Source of the DNA: Catellatospora methionotrophica | Lineage (GTDB): Bacteria; Actinomycetota; Actinomycetes; Mycobacteriales; Micromonosporaceae | DNA length: 64,000 nucleotides | Assembly (NCBI RefSeq): GCF_011297335.1 | Contig: NZ_JAAOTJ010000004.1 | Span: forward strand, 186,001-250,000 | Direction: 5' to 3' | In this document: positions 1 through 8,179 of the stretch, piece after piece | How the letters are laid out: every line of letters starts with the position of its first letter | Numbering within the stretch: position 1 is the first letter of the stretch | The notes under the pieces: model-generated | The model's input: the letters and a program-made list of their open reading frames with translations, nothing else | Database searches by the model: none | Told to the model about the DNA's origin: nothing | Position numbers and translations under genes: made by a program

Positions 1-730
1 TGATGCCCGCCGCTTCGGCGCGGGCGCAGCCGTGGGGGAGCCAGCCGAGCTGGGCGACCGCGTGGGCGTCGGAGTTGATCGCGAAGCGCAGGCCGTCCAC
101 CTTCGCCGCCTTGCGCAGCAGGTTCGACGGCGGGTCCAGCCGGTCCGGCCGCGAGTTGATCTCGATGGCTTTGCCGTGGCGGGCCGCCGCGGCGAAGACC
201 GCGTCCACGTCGAAGCTGCTGGGCGCTCGCCGTCGCGGTGCCCCGCCCCGCGAGGCGTGCCGGGCGTCGGTCACGACGGGCAGCTTGCGGCCGGTGCAGT
301 GGCCCAGGATGTCCAGGTGCGGATCGGCCAGCGCGGTGAGCAGCCGCCGCGTCATCTTCGCCCGGTCCATCCGCAGCTCGCTGTGCACCGAGCCGACCAC
401 GACGTCGAGCTGTGCCAGCAGGTCCGGCTCCTGGTCGAGGCTGCCGTCGGGCGCGATGTCGACCTCGATGCCGGTCAGCACCCGGAAACCGGTGCCCGCC
501 AGCGCTTCGTTGACCGCCGCGACGGCGTCGAGCTGGCGGCGCAGCCGGTGCGGGGACAGCCCGTGCGCGATCGTCAGCCGGGGCGAGTGGTCGGTCAGCA
601 CCACGTAGTCGTGGCCCTGCGCGGCGGCCGCCGCGACCATCGCCTCCAGGGTGTCGCCGCCGTCGGACCAGTCGGTGTGCACGTGGCAGTCTCCGCGCAG
701 CAGTTCCCGCAACCCACCTGGTCCACTCAT
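1..730 (-). CDS. PHP-domain phosphoesterase (partial, runs off left edge)
   Basis: Translating the minus strand from the ATG at 730 gives an open frame to the window edge, so the C-terminus is missing. The product starts MSGPGGLRELLRGDCHVHTD and carries PHP metal motifs: DCHVHTDWSDG (about residues 14-24), VLTDHSP (about 44-50), a GIEVDI segment, GSVHSE, and near the break INSDAHAVAQLG. This is the layout of the stand-alone PHP proteins related to the PolX C-terminal domain and to histidinol phosphatase; these are metal-dependent phosphoesterases. The substrate cannot be told from the sequence. Codon positions are strongly GC-rich as in the neighbours. The two long plus-strand frames over the same stretch are antisense shadows without any recognisable motif. 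Confidence 0.85.
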   Translation of the reverse strand, partial: MSGPGGLRELLRGDCHVHTDWSDGGDTLEAMVAAAAAQGHDYVVLTDHSPRLTIAHGLSPHRLRRQLDAVAAVNEALAGTGFRVLTGIEVDIAPDGSLDQEPDLLAQLDVVVGSVHSELRMDRAKMTRRLLTALADPHLDILGHCTGRKLPVVTDARHASRGGAPRRRAPSSFDVDAVFAAAARHGKAIEINSRPDRLDPPSNLLRKAAKVDGLRFAINSDAHAVAQLGWLPHGCARAEAAGI

Positions 731-936
731 CCCGCCAGGCTAGCCGCAGGCCCGTAAACCCCAGGCGGGGAAGGGGATTGTCGCCGCCGGAGGGCCGCGA
801 TATGGTCCCGCACGCCGCTTCGCCGAGCCACTGGAGGTGCTGCCGATGCCTGCCTGCGCATCTTGCCCGAGGTCGACGCCGTTCGCCGGGCGGTGACCTG
901 ATGCCGGTGGAGCCGATGCCGACGGGAGAGTTTCGC

Positions 937-1923
937 GTGATTGAGCAACGCCAGCCCGACCCGCACCACCCTGCCCCCTCGCCGCCGCCGTCGGGCGGCC
1001 TGGTCGGCAAGTTCGACTACGGCGAGCCCGCCCGGTCCGCCGCCCACGGCAGTGTGGTCGCCGCGGCGCACGAGGCGCAGGCCCATGAGGCGCGCGGTTG
1101 GTCCATCGGCGACTTCCGCCTGCTGACCATGCTCGCTGGTGCGGTCATCGGGGCGGGCATCGCCTGGAGCAGCCCGAAGCACCCGATGACGTTCGTGGTC
1201 GTGGCCGCGCTGCTCGGGGCCGCGGCCGGGGAGGCCTTCGGGTTCGGCCTGTCGCGGTGGGCGGAGGTACGGCGGCTGCACCCCATCGTGCGGCGGCGGG
1301 TGTGGTTCTCCGTGGGCACCGTGCTCGCGGTGGCCGGGGCACTGGTCTACGCGACGCCGTACGTGGTGCGCAGTGACGACGGTGTGGACAGCCTGACCGG
1401 GCGCGGGGTCGCGCTTTCGGCACTGGCCATCGTCGGCGGGCTGACCAGTGCGGCGACGCTCGGCGCGGTGAAGCAGGTTGTCGCCGATCCGCTGCCGGGC
1501 ACTCCCGGCCAGCAGCTGGACGCCCTGCTGCGGCTGCGCCGGATGTGCTCACGGATGCTGAGCCAGCTCGGCATCCTCGTGCTGCTCGTGATGGCGGTCA
1601 ACGCGGCGGCCCTCGACTGGGGCAACGAGCTCGACAAGGGCGTGGTGCTCTACTCCGGGGTGGTCGCGTCGTTCGTGGTCGGCACCATGTTCGCGCCTAC
1701 CGCGGCGACCCTGCGCCGGCGCGGCCAGCTCTACCTGGAGCGGCACTTCTCGCTGGACCAGGTGCCGACCGGCGAGCTGATCGAGGCGGCCGAGAACAAG
1801 GCGAAGCTGGAGAAGCTGCTCGGGCTGGACCAGACCACGTTCGGCGAGCTGAAGGCCGGTCTGGTGGTGCTGTCCCCGGTGGTGGCCGGCCTGATCGCCG
1901 TCATGCTCCAGAACATCAAGTAG
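937..1923 (+). CDS. Multi-pass membrane protein of unknown function
   Basis: I do not recognise a family. The frame is open from further upstream, but a GGGAGAG ribosome-binding site at 924-930 sits before the GTG at 937, giving VIEQRQPDPHHP and 328 residues; an ATG at 901 is the alternative. The N-terminal 60 or so residues are proline-rich and probably cytoplasmic. They are followed by about six hydrophobic stretches (LLTMLAGAVIGAGIAW, FVVVAALLGAAAGEAFGF, VWFSVGTVLAVAGALVY, and three more), the last close to the C-terminus (LSPVVAGLIAVML). A hydrophilic loop with charged helices (ELIEAAENKAKLEKLLG) precedes the last segment. It is followed by a strong bidirectional terminator. Confidence 0.7.
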   Translation: MIEQRQPDPHHPAPSPPPSGGLVGKFDYGEPARSAAHGSVVAAAHEAQAHEARGWSIGDFRLLTMLAGAVIGAGIAWSSPKHPMTFVVVAALLGAAAGEAFGFGLSRWAEVRRLHPIVRRRVWFSVGTVLAVAGALVYATPYVVRSDDGVDSLTGRGVALSALAIVGGLTSAATLGAVKQVVADPLPGTPGQQLDALLRLRRMCSRMLSQLGILVLLVMAVNAAALDWGNELDKGVVLYSGVVASFVVGTMFAPTAATLRRRGQLYLERHFSLDQVPTGELIEAAENKAKLEKLLGLDQTTFGELKAGLVVLSPVVAGLIAVMLQNIK

Positions 1924-1934
1924 CCCGGAACGCG

Positions 1935-1972
1935 AAGAGGCCCCAGCCGGGAGGATGGCTGGGGCCTCTTTC
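1935..1972. terminator. Bidirectional intrinsic terminator
   Basis: Perfect 14-bp stem, AAGAGGCCCCAGCC at 1935-1948 with its complement at 1957-1970, loop of 8, followed by T-rich sequence on the plus strand. It lies between convergent genes. Confidence 0.85.
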
Positions 1973-1988
1973 TACGTCCGGGACCGGA

Positions 1989-3173
1989 TCACCAGCCGGT
2001 GTCCAGGAAACCCGGGCGGTTGACCAGGTTGAACAGGGCGAAGCGGCGCTGCGCGTTGCCGTTGATGGCGGTGTACGCGCCTCCGGCCACGAGCTGGCCC
2101 AGGTCCCGGTTGGCGCTCAGCGTGTTCACGCCGACCGAGCCGTTGCCGTTCGCGGTCCACGGCAGCAGTTCGCCGGATAGGGTCACCGCGGCGAGCTTGA
2201 CCCGGCGGTTCGAGCCGTCGAGGCAGACGCCCTTGTAGCCGACGTTGGCGCTCTTGCAGACGTTGTCGAAGTGCCCGCCGAGGTAGACGGTGCCGTCGAG
2301 CACCGCGATGGCCTGTACGTCGCCGTCGGTGGTGATCGTCCACTTGGCGTTGCCGGCCAGGTCCATCGCGGTGGCCCGGCCGCCGCCGCCGTCGATCCCG
2401 GCGTACAGCATGCCGCCGTCCAGGGCCAGGTCGTGCACCATCGCCGTGACGTGCGACCAGAACCCGAGGTCGACCTCGCCCCGCGCCGGGTCGACCGCGG
2501 CGATCTTGCCGGTGCCCCTGAGCCAGTTCACCGCGTTGAAGCGCCCGCCGAGGTAGACCCGGTCGGGGGCGACCAGCACGGCCCGCACGATGTCGTTGAC
2601 GTGCGGGCGCCAGTTCGGGTCCAGCGCGCCGGTGGTGGCGTCGAACGCGGCGGCGCGGGTCCGCTCCTGCCCGTTCACGCTGGTGATGGAGCCGCCCAGG
2701 TAGACCCGGCCGTGCCCGACGGCGATCGCGTACGGCGTACCCGAGATGGAGTGCTTGAAGGTGCTCTGCACCGCGCCCGACGAGCTGATCTTGGCGATGT
2801 TGTCGCGGCTGACGCCGTTCACCTTGTGGAACGACCCGGCGGCGTAGATGCCCCCGCCGTCGGCCGTCAGCGCGGTGACCCGGGCGTCCGCGCCGGGGTT
2901 CCAGGGCAGCAGGGCGCCGGACCGGGCGTCGACGGCCGCCAGCCGGGCCCGGCCGATCGACTTGCCGTTGCTGGTGGCCGAGGTGAAGTCACCGCCGACG
3001 TAGATGGTGCCGCCCCAGTACGTGGTGGCGAGCACCTCCCCGTTGAAGGTGACCGAGGGTGCCGGGGCCGGGTTCACCGGGGCGGCGAGGACGGAGGTGA
3101 AGGCGAGCGGTGAGATCAGCACGGCCAGAGCCGCGGTCACCGTCATATTGCGCAATGTTGAACATTTCAGCAC
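1989..3173 (-). CDS. Secreted beta-propeller-like protein
   Basis: The 394-residue product has an N-terminal signal peptide (basic n-region with K3 and R8, hydrophobic TVTAALAVLISPLAFTSVLA, cleavage near APV). The rest is a series of imperfect repeats of about 45-50 residues with the theme VYLGG.F..VNG......A.D..TG....W.P, seen for example at IYVGGDFTSA, IYAAGSFHKVNG, VYLGGSITSVNG, VYLGGRFNAVN and VYLGGHFDNV. This is typical of secreted actinomycete delta-60/PQQ-like propellers, which are predicted binding or scaffold proteins. No catalytic motif is visible. GTG at 3173 is preferred to the ATG at 3146 because it keeps the positive n-region. It is divergent from tyrA with a 65-bp gap. Confidence 0.75.
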   Translation of the reverse strand: MLKCSTLRNMTVTAALAVLISPLAFTSVLAAPVNPAPAPSVTFNGEVLATTYWGGTIYVGGDFTSATSNGKSIGRARLAAVDARSGALLPWNPGADARVTALTADGGGIYAAGSFHKVNGVSRDNIAKISSSGAVQSTFKHSISGTPYAIAVGHGRVYLGGSITSVNGQERTRAAAFDATTGALDPNWRPHVNDIVRAVLVAPDRVYLGGRFNAVNWLRGTGKIAAVDPARGEVDLGFWSHVTAMVHDLALDGGMLYAGIDGGGGRATAMDLAGNAKWTITTDGDVQAIAVLDGTVYLGGHFDNVCKSANVGYKGVCLDGSNRRVKLAAVTLSGELLPWTANGNGSVGVNTLSANRDLGQLVAGGAYTAINGNAQRRFALFNLVNRPGFLDTGW

Positions 3174-3238
3174 GTCATGCCCAACGAGGCACCCACCGGG
3201 CCGACGCTCCCACGCTCACGGTGTGGCAGGCTGCCCGT

Positions 3239-4234
3239 GTGAACATCGCGGTGATCGGACTCGGACTCATCGGCGGATCACTCATGCGGGCCCTGTCCGC
3301 CGCCGGGCACCGGGTGCTCGGGTTCGACGCGGACCCGGAGACCCGGGCCACGGCCCGCAACGCTGCGGCCCGGGTTCCCGCAGCGCAGCGCTGGCAGATC
3401 ACCGCGACGATCCGCGACGCCGCCGCCGACGCCGAACTGGTGGTGCTGGCGGTGCCGCTGCCCGCCCTGGACGATGTGCTCGACGCGCTGACGGCCTGCG
3501 GCTACGCCGGGCTGATCACCGACGTCACCTCGGTGAAGGCCCCGGTGCGCGAGGCGGTCGCGGCCCGGCTGCGCCGGGCGGCCAACCCGCTGGCCGGGTT
3601 CGTCGGCGGGCACCCGATGGCGGGCAAGTCCGTGTCCGGCTTCGCCTCCGCCGATCCGGCCCTGTTCACCGGCTGCGCCTGGGTGCTGTGCCTGGACTCC
3701 CCGACCGGCCTGGACGACTGGCTGACGGTGGCGGGCCTGGTCACCGCGCTGGGCGCGCGGGTGGTCCCGTCGACCAGCGCCGAGCACGACCGCGCGGTGG
3801 CGGTCATCAGCCACGTGCCGCACCTGCTGGCCCTGGCGCTGGCGGCCACGGCCGCGGGCGACCCGCTGGCGCTGACCCTGGCCGCGGGCTCGTTCCGGGA
3901 CGGAACGCGGGTCGCGGGCAGCCGCCCCGAGCTGGTCGCCGCGATGTGCGGGGGCAACGCGGCGGCGGTGCTGACCGCGCTCGGCGACGTGCAGGACCGC
4001 CTCGACGAGGCGGCCAAGGCCCTGGAGGGGCGCGACCCGCTGCGCGCGGTGCGCGACTGGGCCAAGGACGGGCACACCGCCCGGCAGGCCTGGCCGCCCG
4101 CGCCGGGCCGCCCCGAGCAGGTGCCGGTGCGCGTGGACACGCTGCTGCGGCTGGGCCGCGCCGGTGGCTGGATCACCGAGGTCGCCGCGGACCGGCGTAC
4201 CGTCACGGCGTTCCTGCCGGTTGAAGGTGCGTGA
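3239..4234 (+). CDS. tyrA: Prephenate dehydrogenase
   Basis: This NAD(P)-dependent enzyme converts prephenate to 4-hydroxyphenylpyruvate in tyrosine biosynthesis. The N-terminus is a Rossmann fold, VIGLGLIGGSLMRAL at about residues 4-18. TyrA hallmarks follow: TDVTSVKAPV (about 95-104), GGHPMAGKSVSGF (about 122-134) and SAEHDRAVAVISHVPHLLALAL in the helical dimerisation domain. The GTG at 3239 places the Rossmann strand right at the N-terminus, as usual for the family, and gives 331 residues. The frame is open further upstream, but that part is unrelated and overlaps the divergent gene. There is no ACT domain; the C-terminus is a basic linker. The next gene starts within 80 bp and may be co-transcribed. 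Confidence 0.93.
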   Translation: MNIAVIGLGLIGGSLMRALSAAGHRVLGFDADPETRATARNAAARVPAAQRWQITATIRDAAADAELVVLAVPLPALDDVLDALTACGYAGLITDVTSVKAPVREAVAARLRRAANPLAGFVGGHPMAGKSVSGFASADPALFTGCAWVLCLDSPTGLDDWLTVAGLVTALGARVVPSTSAEHDRAVAVISHVPHLLALALAATAAGDPLALTLAAGSFRDGTRVAGSRPELVAAMCGGNAAAVLTALGDVQDRLDEAAKALEGRDPLRAVRDWAKDGHTARQAWPPAPGRPEQVPVRVDTLLRLGRAGGWITEVAADRRTVTAFLPVEGA

Positions 4235-4305
4235 GCGGGCGTAGCGCGCGAACCGGCTGGCGCAGTCTCTGGGCACGCCGTCCACGAGCGATACGAGGAG
4301 CAGGC

Positions 4306-4614
4306 GTGATCCCGTCTCGGACCCGTCCCACGCTGCGTGAACCCCATCCGGTGCGCCCCTGGGCGGTGGTCGCCGGGGCGCTGGGCGCAGGGGTGTGGCT
4401 GCTGTCGTTCGGCATGTTCGGGGTGACGCTGGGCGGCTACGTCGGCTGGACCGTGCTGGCGGGCCTGCTCGCCTGGCTCGCCGCGCTGGCCCTCATCCGG
4501 TACGGCGACCGCGGGGTCGCGGCCGGAGTGGCCGCGGCGACCGGCGTCGCCTGGACCGCGGCGGCACTCTCCGTAATCGCCGAGTGGATCCGCCGAGGAG
4601 CCTGGCCACTGTGA
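4306..4614 (+). CDS. Small membrane protein, four helices
   Basis: Unrecognised 102-residue protein. A GAGGAG ribosome-binding site at 4295-4300 selects the GTG at 4306; a longer frame back to 4231 would overlap tyrA and add only basic residues. Three or four hydrophobic segments are visible (WAVVAGALGAGVWLLSFGMFGV, YVGWTVLAGLLAWLAALALI, GVAAGVAAATGVAWTAAALSVIAEW). It sits directly behind tyrA in the same direction, so it is probably in the same transcript, but nothing in the sequence indicates a role in tyrosine synthesis. Confidence 0.65.
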   Translation: MIPSRTRPTLREPHPVRPWAVVAGALGAGVWLLSFGMFGVTLGGYVGWTVLAGLLAWLAALALIRYGDRGVAAGVAAATGVAWTAAALSVIAEWIRRGAWPL

Positions 4615-4747
4615 GTGACCTTGTGTTAAACCCCCGCGACATGCGTGCGGGCCGCACCGTGCTGAGAAGCAGTGGTCACGAAGCGTCACCATTCAACCGC
4701 ATTACCGGACTTGACGTGGGTCACACCGGCGCGGCACTCTCGGCTGT

Positions 4748-4945
4748 ATGTGGACGCCGCAGCAGCCAGACCCGGACCGTTGTCGCCGGCGCCTGGAGCT
4801 GCTCGCCGAGCTGTCCGGAGGCTCCGGCCGCGAACGGCTGCTGCCCGTCGCGAGGACCGCGCGTGCCGTCCGGGGGGCCGGCAAGATCGTCGCGTCCGAC
4901 AAACTCCGCGAGCTGATCGCGATGCGTCGGCGACTGGCAGGCTGA
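4748..4945 (+). CDS. Small basic hypothetical protein
   Basis: A 65-residue frame beginning MWTPQQPDPDRCRRRLELLA and ending IAMRRRLAG, rich in Arg and Leu with amphipathic helix character. It is the most gene-like frame in the 437-bp gap between 4614 and 5052. No ribosome-binding site stands out and no family is recognised, so it could also be chance. Nothing else in the gap is recognisable. Confidence 0.35.
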   Translation: MWTPQQPDPDRCRRRLELLAELSGGSGRERLLPVARTARAVRGAGKIVASDKLRELIAMRRRLAG

Positions 4946-5051
4946 CGGGTCGTTGTCAGATCAGGGTCTTCAGTACGGCGACCGCCGGCTGACGGCCGAT
5001 CTCACGGGCGGAGCTCGCCCGTAGCCCATATCGACACCATTTGGGGGGACC

Positions 5052-5561
5052 GTGTCGTACTTCGCCGCCGCGGTGGTCCGCGGCCGGTCCGGCTGGGCCG
5101 CCAGCGAACTGCACCTGCATGACGCGGCAGACGTGGACGAGGTAGCCGACCTGCTGCGCGACGCCGATCCGGGCGCCGACGTCTCCTTGATGTTCGTCGA
5201 GTCCGACGACGCCTACCTGGTCGTGCTGCGCCTCGACGAGGGCGAGGACCTGCGGATCTTCGGCTCCGACTCGGCCTTCGCCGACGAGTCCCGGCTCGGC
5301 AAGCTGCTGCTCGTCGACGTCGAGGCCCCGGTCGTGGAGATCGACGAGGTGGAGGCGGCCGACGACGACGAGGACCGGCCCGCCGCCGACCCGTCGGCCG
5401 ACCCGGTCGGCGACGCCGACCTGCTGGCCGACCTGGGCGTGTCCGCGCACAAGCTGCTGGCCCTGTGCGCCACCGACGGCCTGCTGCCCGCCGACGTCAC
5501 GGCCGAGGTGTGCCAGGCGATCGGCTGCGGCGACGAGGTCGAGGAGCTGCGGGAGTCTTGA
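5052..5561 (+). CDS. tRNA adenosine deaminase-associated protein
   Basis: Acidic 169-residue protein starting at GTG behind a GGGGGGA ribosome-binding site. The N-terminal part resembles the actinobacterial family annotated as tRNA adenosine deaminase-associated protein. The middle is a long Asp/Glu-rich linker (VEIDEVEAADDDEDRPAADPSADP). The C-terminus (ADLGVSAHKLLALCATDGLLPADVTAEVCQAIGCGDEVEEL) has two cysteines. Its TGA overlaps the start of tadA, so the two are translationally coupled; this fixed pairing in actinomycetes is the basis for the name. Biochemical function is unknown. Confidence 0.8.
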   Translation: MSYFAAAVVRGRSGWAASELHLHDAADVDEVADLLRDADPGADVSLMFVESDDAYLVVLRLDEGEDLRIFGSDSAFADESRLGKLLLVDVEAPVVEIDEVEAADDDEDRPAADPSADPVGDADLLADLGVSAHKLLALCATDGLLPADVTAEVCQAIGCGDEVEELRES

Positions 5562-6016
5562 GACCCCGGACGCGGCACGAGCAGTGGATGCGCCGCGCCC
5601 TCGACGTCGCGGCGGGCTGCGACGACAGCGCGGACGTGCCGGTCGGCGCGGTCGTGTACGCCCCCGACGGCACCGAGCTGGCGGTCGGCCGCAACGAGCG
5701 GGAGGCCGCCCACGACCCGACCGCGCACGCCGAGATCCTCGCCCTGCGCGCCGCCGCCGCCCGCCTAGGCCAGTGGCGGCTGGAGGGCTGCACCCTGGTC
5801 GTGACCCTCGAACCGTGCACGATGTGCGCGGGCGCGATCGTGCTCGCCCGCATCGGCACCGTGGTCTTCGGCGCCTGGGAACCCAAGACCGGCGCGGCCG
5901 GCTCCCTCTGGGACGTCCTGCGCGACCGCCGCCTCAACCACCGCCCCGAGGTCTACCCCGGCGTCCTCGCCGAGGAGTCCGCCACCCTGCTGCGCACCTT
6001 CTTCACCCGCCCCTGA
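5558..6016 (+). CDS. tadA: tRNA-specific adenosine deaminase
   Basis: Zinc-dependent deaminase converting A34 to inosine in tRNA-Arg(ACG). The CDA-fold motifs are complete: HAEIL (catalytic Glu and zinc His) and PCTMCAGAI (two zinc Cys), followed by the helix AGAIVLARIGTVVFGAWEPKTGAAGSL typical of TadA. The start is probably TTG 5558, overlapping the upstream stop, giving 152 residues; ATG 5588 is an alternative that would trim the first helix. It forms a two-gene operon with the deaminase-associated protein. Confidence 0.92.
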   Translation: MRPRTRHEQWMRRALDVAAGCDDSADVPVGAVVYAPDGTELAVGRNEREAAHDPTAHAEILALRAAAARLGQWRLEGCTLVVTLEPCTMCAGAIVLARIGTVVFGAWEPKTGAAGSLWDVLRDRRLNHRPEVYPGVLAEESATLLRTFFTRP

Positions 6017-6031
6017 CCCCACCAGCCGGGG

Positions 6032-6832
6032 TTACGTGGTGATGGTGCCGGTGAGGTGGGGTTTGGTGGTGCGGGTGTCGCGGAGGGTGAAGTCGCGGCC
6101 GGTGAAGGTGAAGCCGACCGTGGCGGGGAGCAGGATGGGTAGCTTGAAGGCCACGTCGACGGTGTAGGCGGAGGGCAGGCGGCCCTCCAGGGCGGCCAGG
6201 CAGCGGGCCTTGCTCCACATGCCGTGCGCGATGGGTTTCGGGAAGCCGAACAGGCGCGCGCCCGCCCACGAGGTGTGGATCGGGTTGTGGTCGCCGGAGG
6301 CCTCGGCGTACGCGGTGCCGGTCGAGGTCGGCACCCGCCAGGTGGCGTGCGGCGGGGACGCCGGGGCCGGTTCGCGGACCGGGCGCTCGCCCTTCGGCTC
6401 GCCCGACGGCCCTTTGCGCAGGTAGGTCGACACATCCCGCCACACCGGCTCACCACCCACGGAAGCGGTGGTGATCACGTCGTACTGGCGGCCGCGCGGG
6501 TGGTCGCGCAGGTCCTGGGCGTGCACCGTCAGGTCGAGCACGTCGGCGGCGGTGAGCTGCCGGTGCTGCTCGATCCGGTTGGCCACGTGCACCCCGCCGA
6601 CGACCGGGAACGGGAAGTCGCGCCGGGTCATCAGGTCCAGCTGCAGCCCGAAGCCGAGCACGTGCGGGTACGTGATCGGCAGCCGGTCGCTCAGGCCGAA
6701 CCCGCATACGCGCTGGTAGCGGGCCAGGTGCTCGGGGTCGGCGGTGACCGTGGCGGTCAGCGTGTCCTCGGGCAGCGTGCTGGGCCGGGGAAACGGCAGC
6801 ACCGACAGCGCCGCGCGCAGCATGCTCGGCAT
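6032..6832 (-). CDS. MaoC-like (R)-hydratase/dehydratase
   Basis: A 266-residue MaoC-family protein. The C-terminal half carries the hotdog hydratase signature YAEASGDHNPIHTSWAGARLFGFPKPIAHGMWS, with the catalytic Asp and His of (R)-specific enoyl hydratases. The N-terminal half looks like a degenerate second hotdog, as in the mycobacterial FAS-II/HTD proteins. Its ATG overlaps the stop of the upstream fabG-like gene by one base (TGATG on the minus strand), so the pair is an operon. With the reductase next to it and the divergent thiolase it would supply three of the steps of a fatty-acid elongation or degradation cycle. The exact substrate is not known. Confidence 0.85.
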   Translation of the reverse strand: MPSMLRAALSVLPFPRPSTLPEDTLTATVTADPEHLARYQRVCGFGLSDRLPITYPHVLGFGLQLDLMTRRDFPFPVVGGVHVANRIEQHRQLTAADVLDLTVHAQDLRDHPRGRQYDVITTASVGGEPVWRDVSTYLRKGPSGEPKGERPVREPAPASPPHATWRVPTSTGTAYAEASGDHNPIHTSWAGARLFGFPKPIAHGMWSKARCLAALEGRLPSAYTVDVAFKLPILLPATVGFTFTGRDFTLRDTRTTKPHLTGTITT

Positions 6833-8133
6833 CAGGCCCCCAGCAGCGACTGGCCGCAGACGCGCACCACGTTGCCGGTCACCGCGGCCGAACCGGGCGC
6901 GGCGAACCAGGCGACCGTCTCGGCGACGTCGACCGGCAGCCCGCCCTGGGACAGGCTGTTCATACGCCGTCCGACCTCGCGGATCATCATCGGCATCTTC
7001 GCGGTCATCGCGGTCTCGATGAAGCCGGGCGCGACCGCGTTGACGGTGACGCCCTGCGCGGCGAGCACGGGCGCGAGCGCGTGCACCCAGCCGATCACGC
7101 CGGCCTTGCTGGTGGCGTAGTTGGTCTGCCCCCGGTTGCCCGCGATGCCCGCGATCGAGGCGACGCCGACGATCCGCCCGCCCGCCGGGATCAGCCCCGC
7201 GTCGAGCAGCGCCCCGGTGACGTGCGCCGGGGCGATCAGGTTGACGTCGAGCACGCTGTCCCAGCGGGTGGTGTCCATGTTCGCCAGGGTCTTGTCGCGG
7301 GTGATGCCCGCGTTGTGCACCAGCACGTCGAGCCGCCCGTGCCGCTCCCGGACGTGCCCGGCCAGCCGCTGCGCGGCGTCGGCCCCGGTCAGATCCAGCT
7401 GGTACGCCTCACCGCGCACCTCGTTGGCGATCCTGGCCAGGTCGTCCCCTGCCGCGGGCACGTCCAGGCAGATCACCTGCGCCCCGTCGCGGGCCAGCAC
7501 CCGGGCCATGGCCGCGCCGATGCCCCGTGCCGCACCCGTCACCAGCGCTACCTTGCCGCTCAGGTCCTTGGTCTCCGGCGCGGGAGTCGCGTCCACGGAG
7601 ATCGTCTGCCCGCTGACGTACGCCGACTTCGTCGAGATCAGGAACTCCAGCGTCGAACGCAGCGCGGCGACGTCGGCCTCGGGGTGTACGCGTACCAGTT
7701 GGGCGGTGGTGCCCCGGCCGAACTCCTTGCCGACGCTGCGCACGAAACCGTCGAGGGCCTGTTGCGCCGCGGCCTGGCCGGGGTCGGTGGCGCTGCTCAG
7801 CGGGAGCCCGAGCACGATCACCCGCCCCGCCGGGGTCAGCGAGCGCGCCACCGGGTGGAAGAAGTCGTACAGCGCCCGCAGCCCGCCGGGCGTGGTGATG
7901 CCGGTGGCGTCGAAGACCAGCGCGTGGTGCTTTTCGCCGCCCTCGTTCGAGCCGAGCAGCGTGGCCAGTTCCTCGTAGCGCGGGCTGTCGGACGGCCCGA
8001 CGAGCACCGGCCCCGGGATGAGCGCGTCGCCCGACCGGTATCGCGGCAGCCGCGGCGGATCGGGCAGCCCGAGCCGCTTGACTATCGCCCGCCCCGGCCC
8101 GGACCTTGCGAAACTTGTGTAACGGTCGCTCAT
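6832..8133 (-). CDS. fabG: FabG4-type long 3-oxoacyl-ACP/CoA reductase
   Basis: A 433-residue two-domain short-chain dehydrogenase like mycobacterial FabG4. The N-terminal 200 or so residues are a flavodoxin-like, degenerate SDR domain. The C-terminal domain is complete: cofactor motif GKVALVTGAARGIGAAMA, VHNAGITRDKTLANM, and catalytic Ser-Tyr-Lys in VASIAGIAGNRGQTNYATSK. ATG at 8133 (MSDRYTSFARSGPG) lies just inside the palindrome at 8139-8162, so the operator must overlap the promoter. It reduces 3-oxoacyl thioesters and is the first gene of the fabG-maoC operon, divergent from the thiolase. Confidence 0.88.
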   Translation of the reverse strand: MSDRYTSFARSGPGRAIVKRLGLPDPPRLPRYRSGDALIPGPVLVGPSDSPRYEELATLLGSNEGGEKHHALVFDATGITTPGGLRALYDFFHPVARSLTPAGRVIVLGLPLSSATDPGQAAAQQALDGFVRSVGKEFGRGTTAQLVRVHPEADVAALRSTLEFLISTKSAYVSGQTISVDATPAPETKDLSGKVALVTGAARGIGAAMARVLARDGAQVICLDVPAAGDDLARIANEVRGEAYQLDLTGADAAQRLAGHVRERHGRLDVLVHNAGITRDKTLANMDTTRWDSVLDVNLIAPAHVTGALLDAGLIPAGGRIVGVASIAGIAGNRGQTNYATSKAGVIGWVHALAPVLAAQGVTVNAVAPGFIETAMTAKMPMMIREVGRRMNSLSQGGLPVDVAETVAWFAAPGSAAVTGNVVRVCGQSLLGA

Positions 8134-8138
8134 GCGGT

Positions 8139-8162
8139 AGACCTTACTCGCGAGTAAGGTCT
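8139..8162. promoter_or_regulatory. Perfect 24-bp palindromic operator
   Basis: AGACCTTACTCG followed at once by its exact complement, centred in the 46-bp gap between the divergent fabG-like and thiolase genes. The inner TTACTCGCGAGTAA is TetR-like in size and symmetry. No TetR gene is adjacent, so the regulator is encoded elsewhere. Confidence 0.75.
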
Positions 8163-8179
8163 GACACCAGGAGGCTGTT

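Noticed and set aside
3-757. Two long plus-strand frames at the left edge
   Set aside because: They lie antisense to the PHP-domain gene, which has clear metal-binding motifs; the plus-strand products are Arg/Ala/Ser-rich without motifs.
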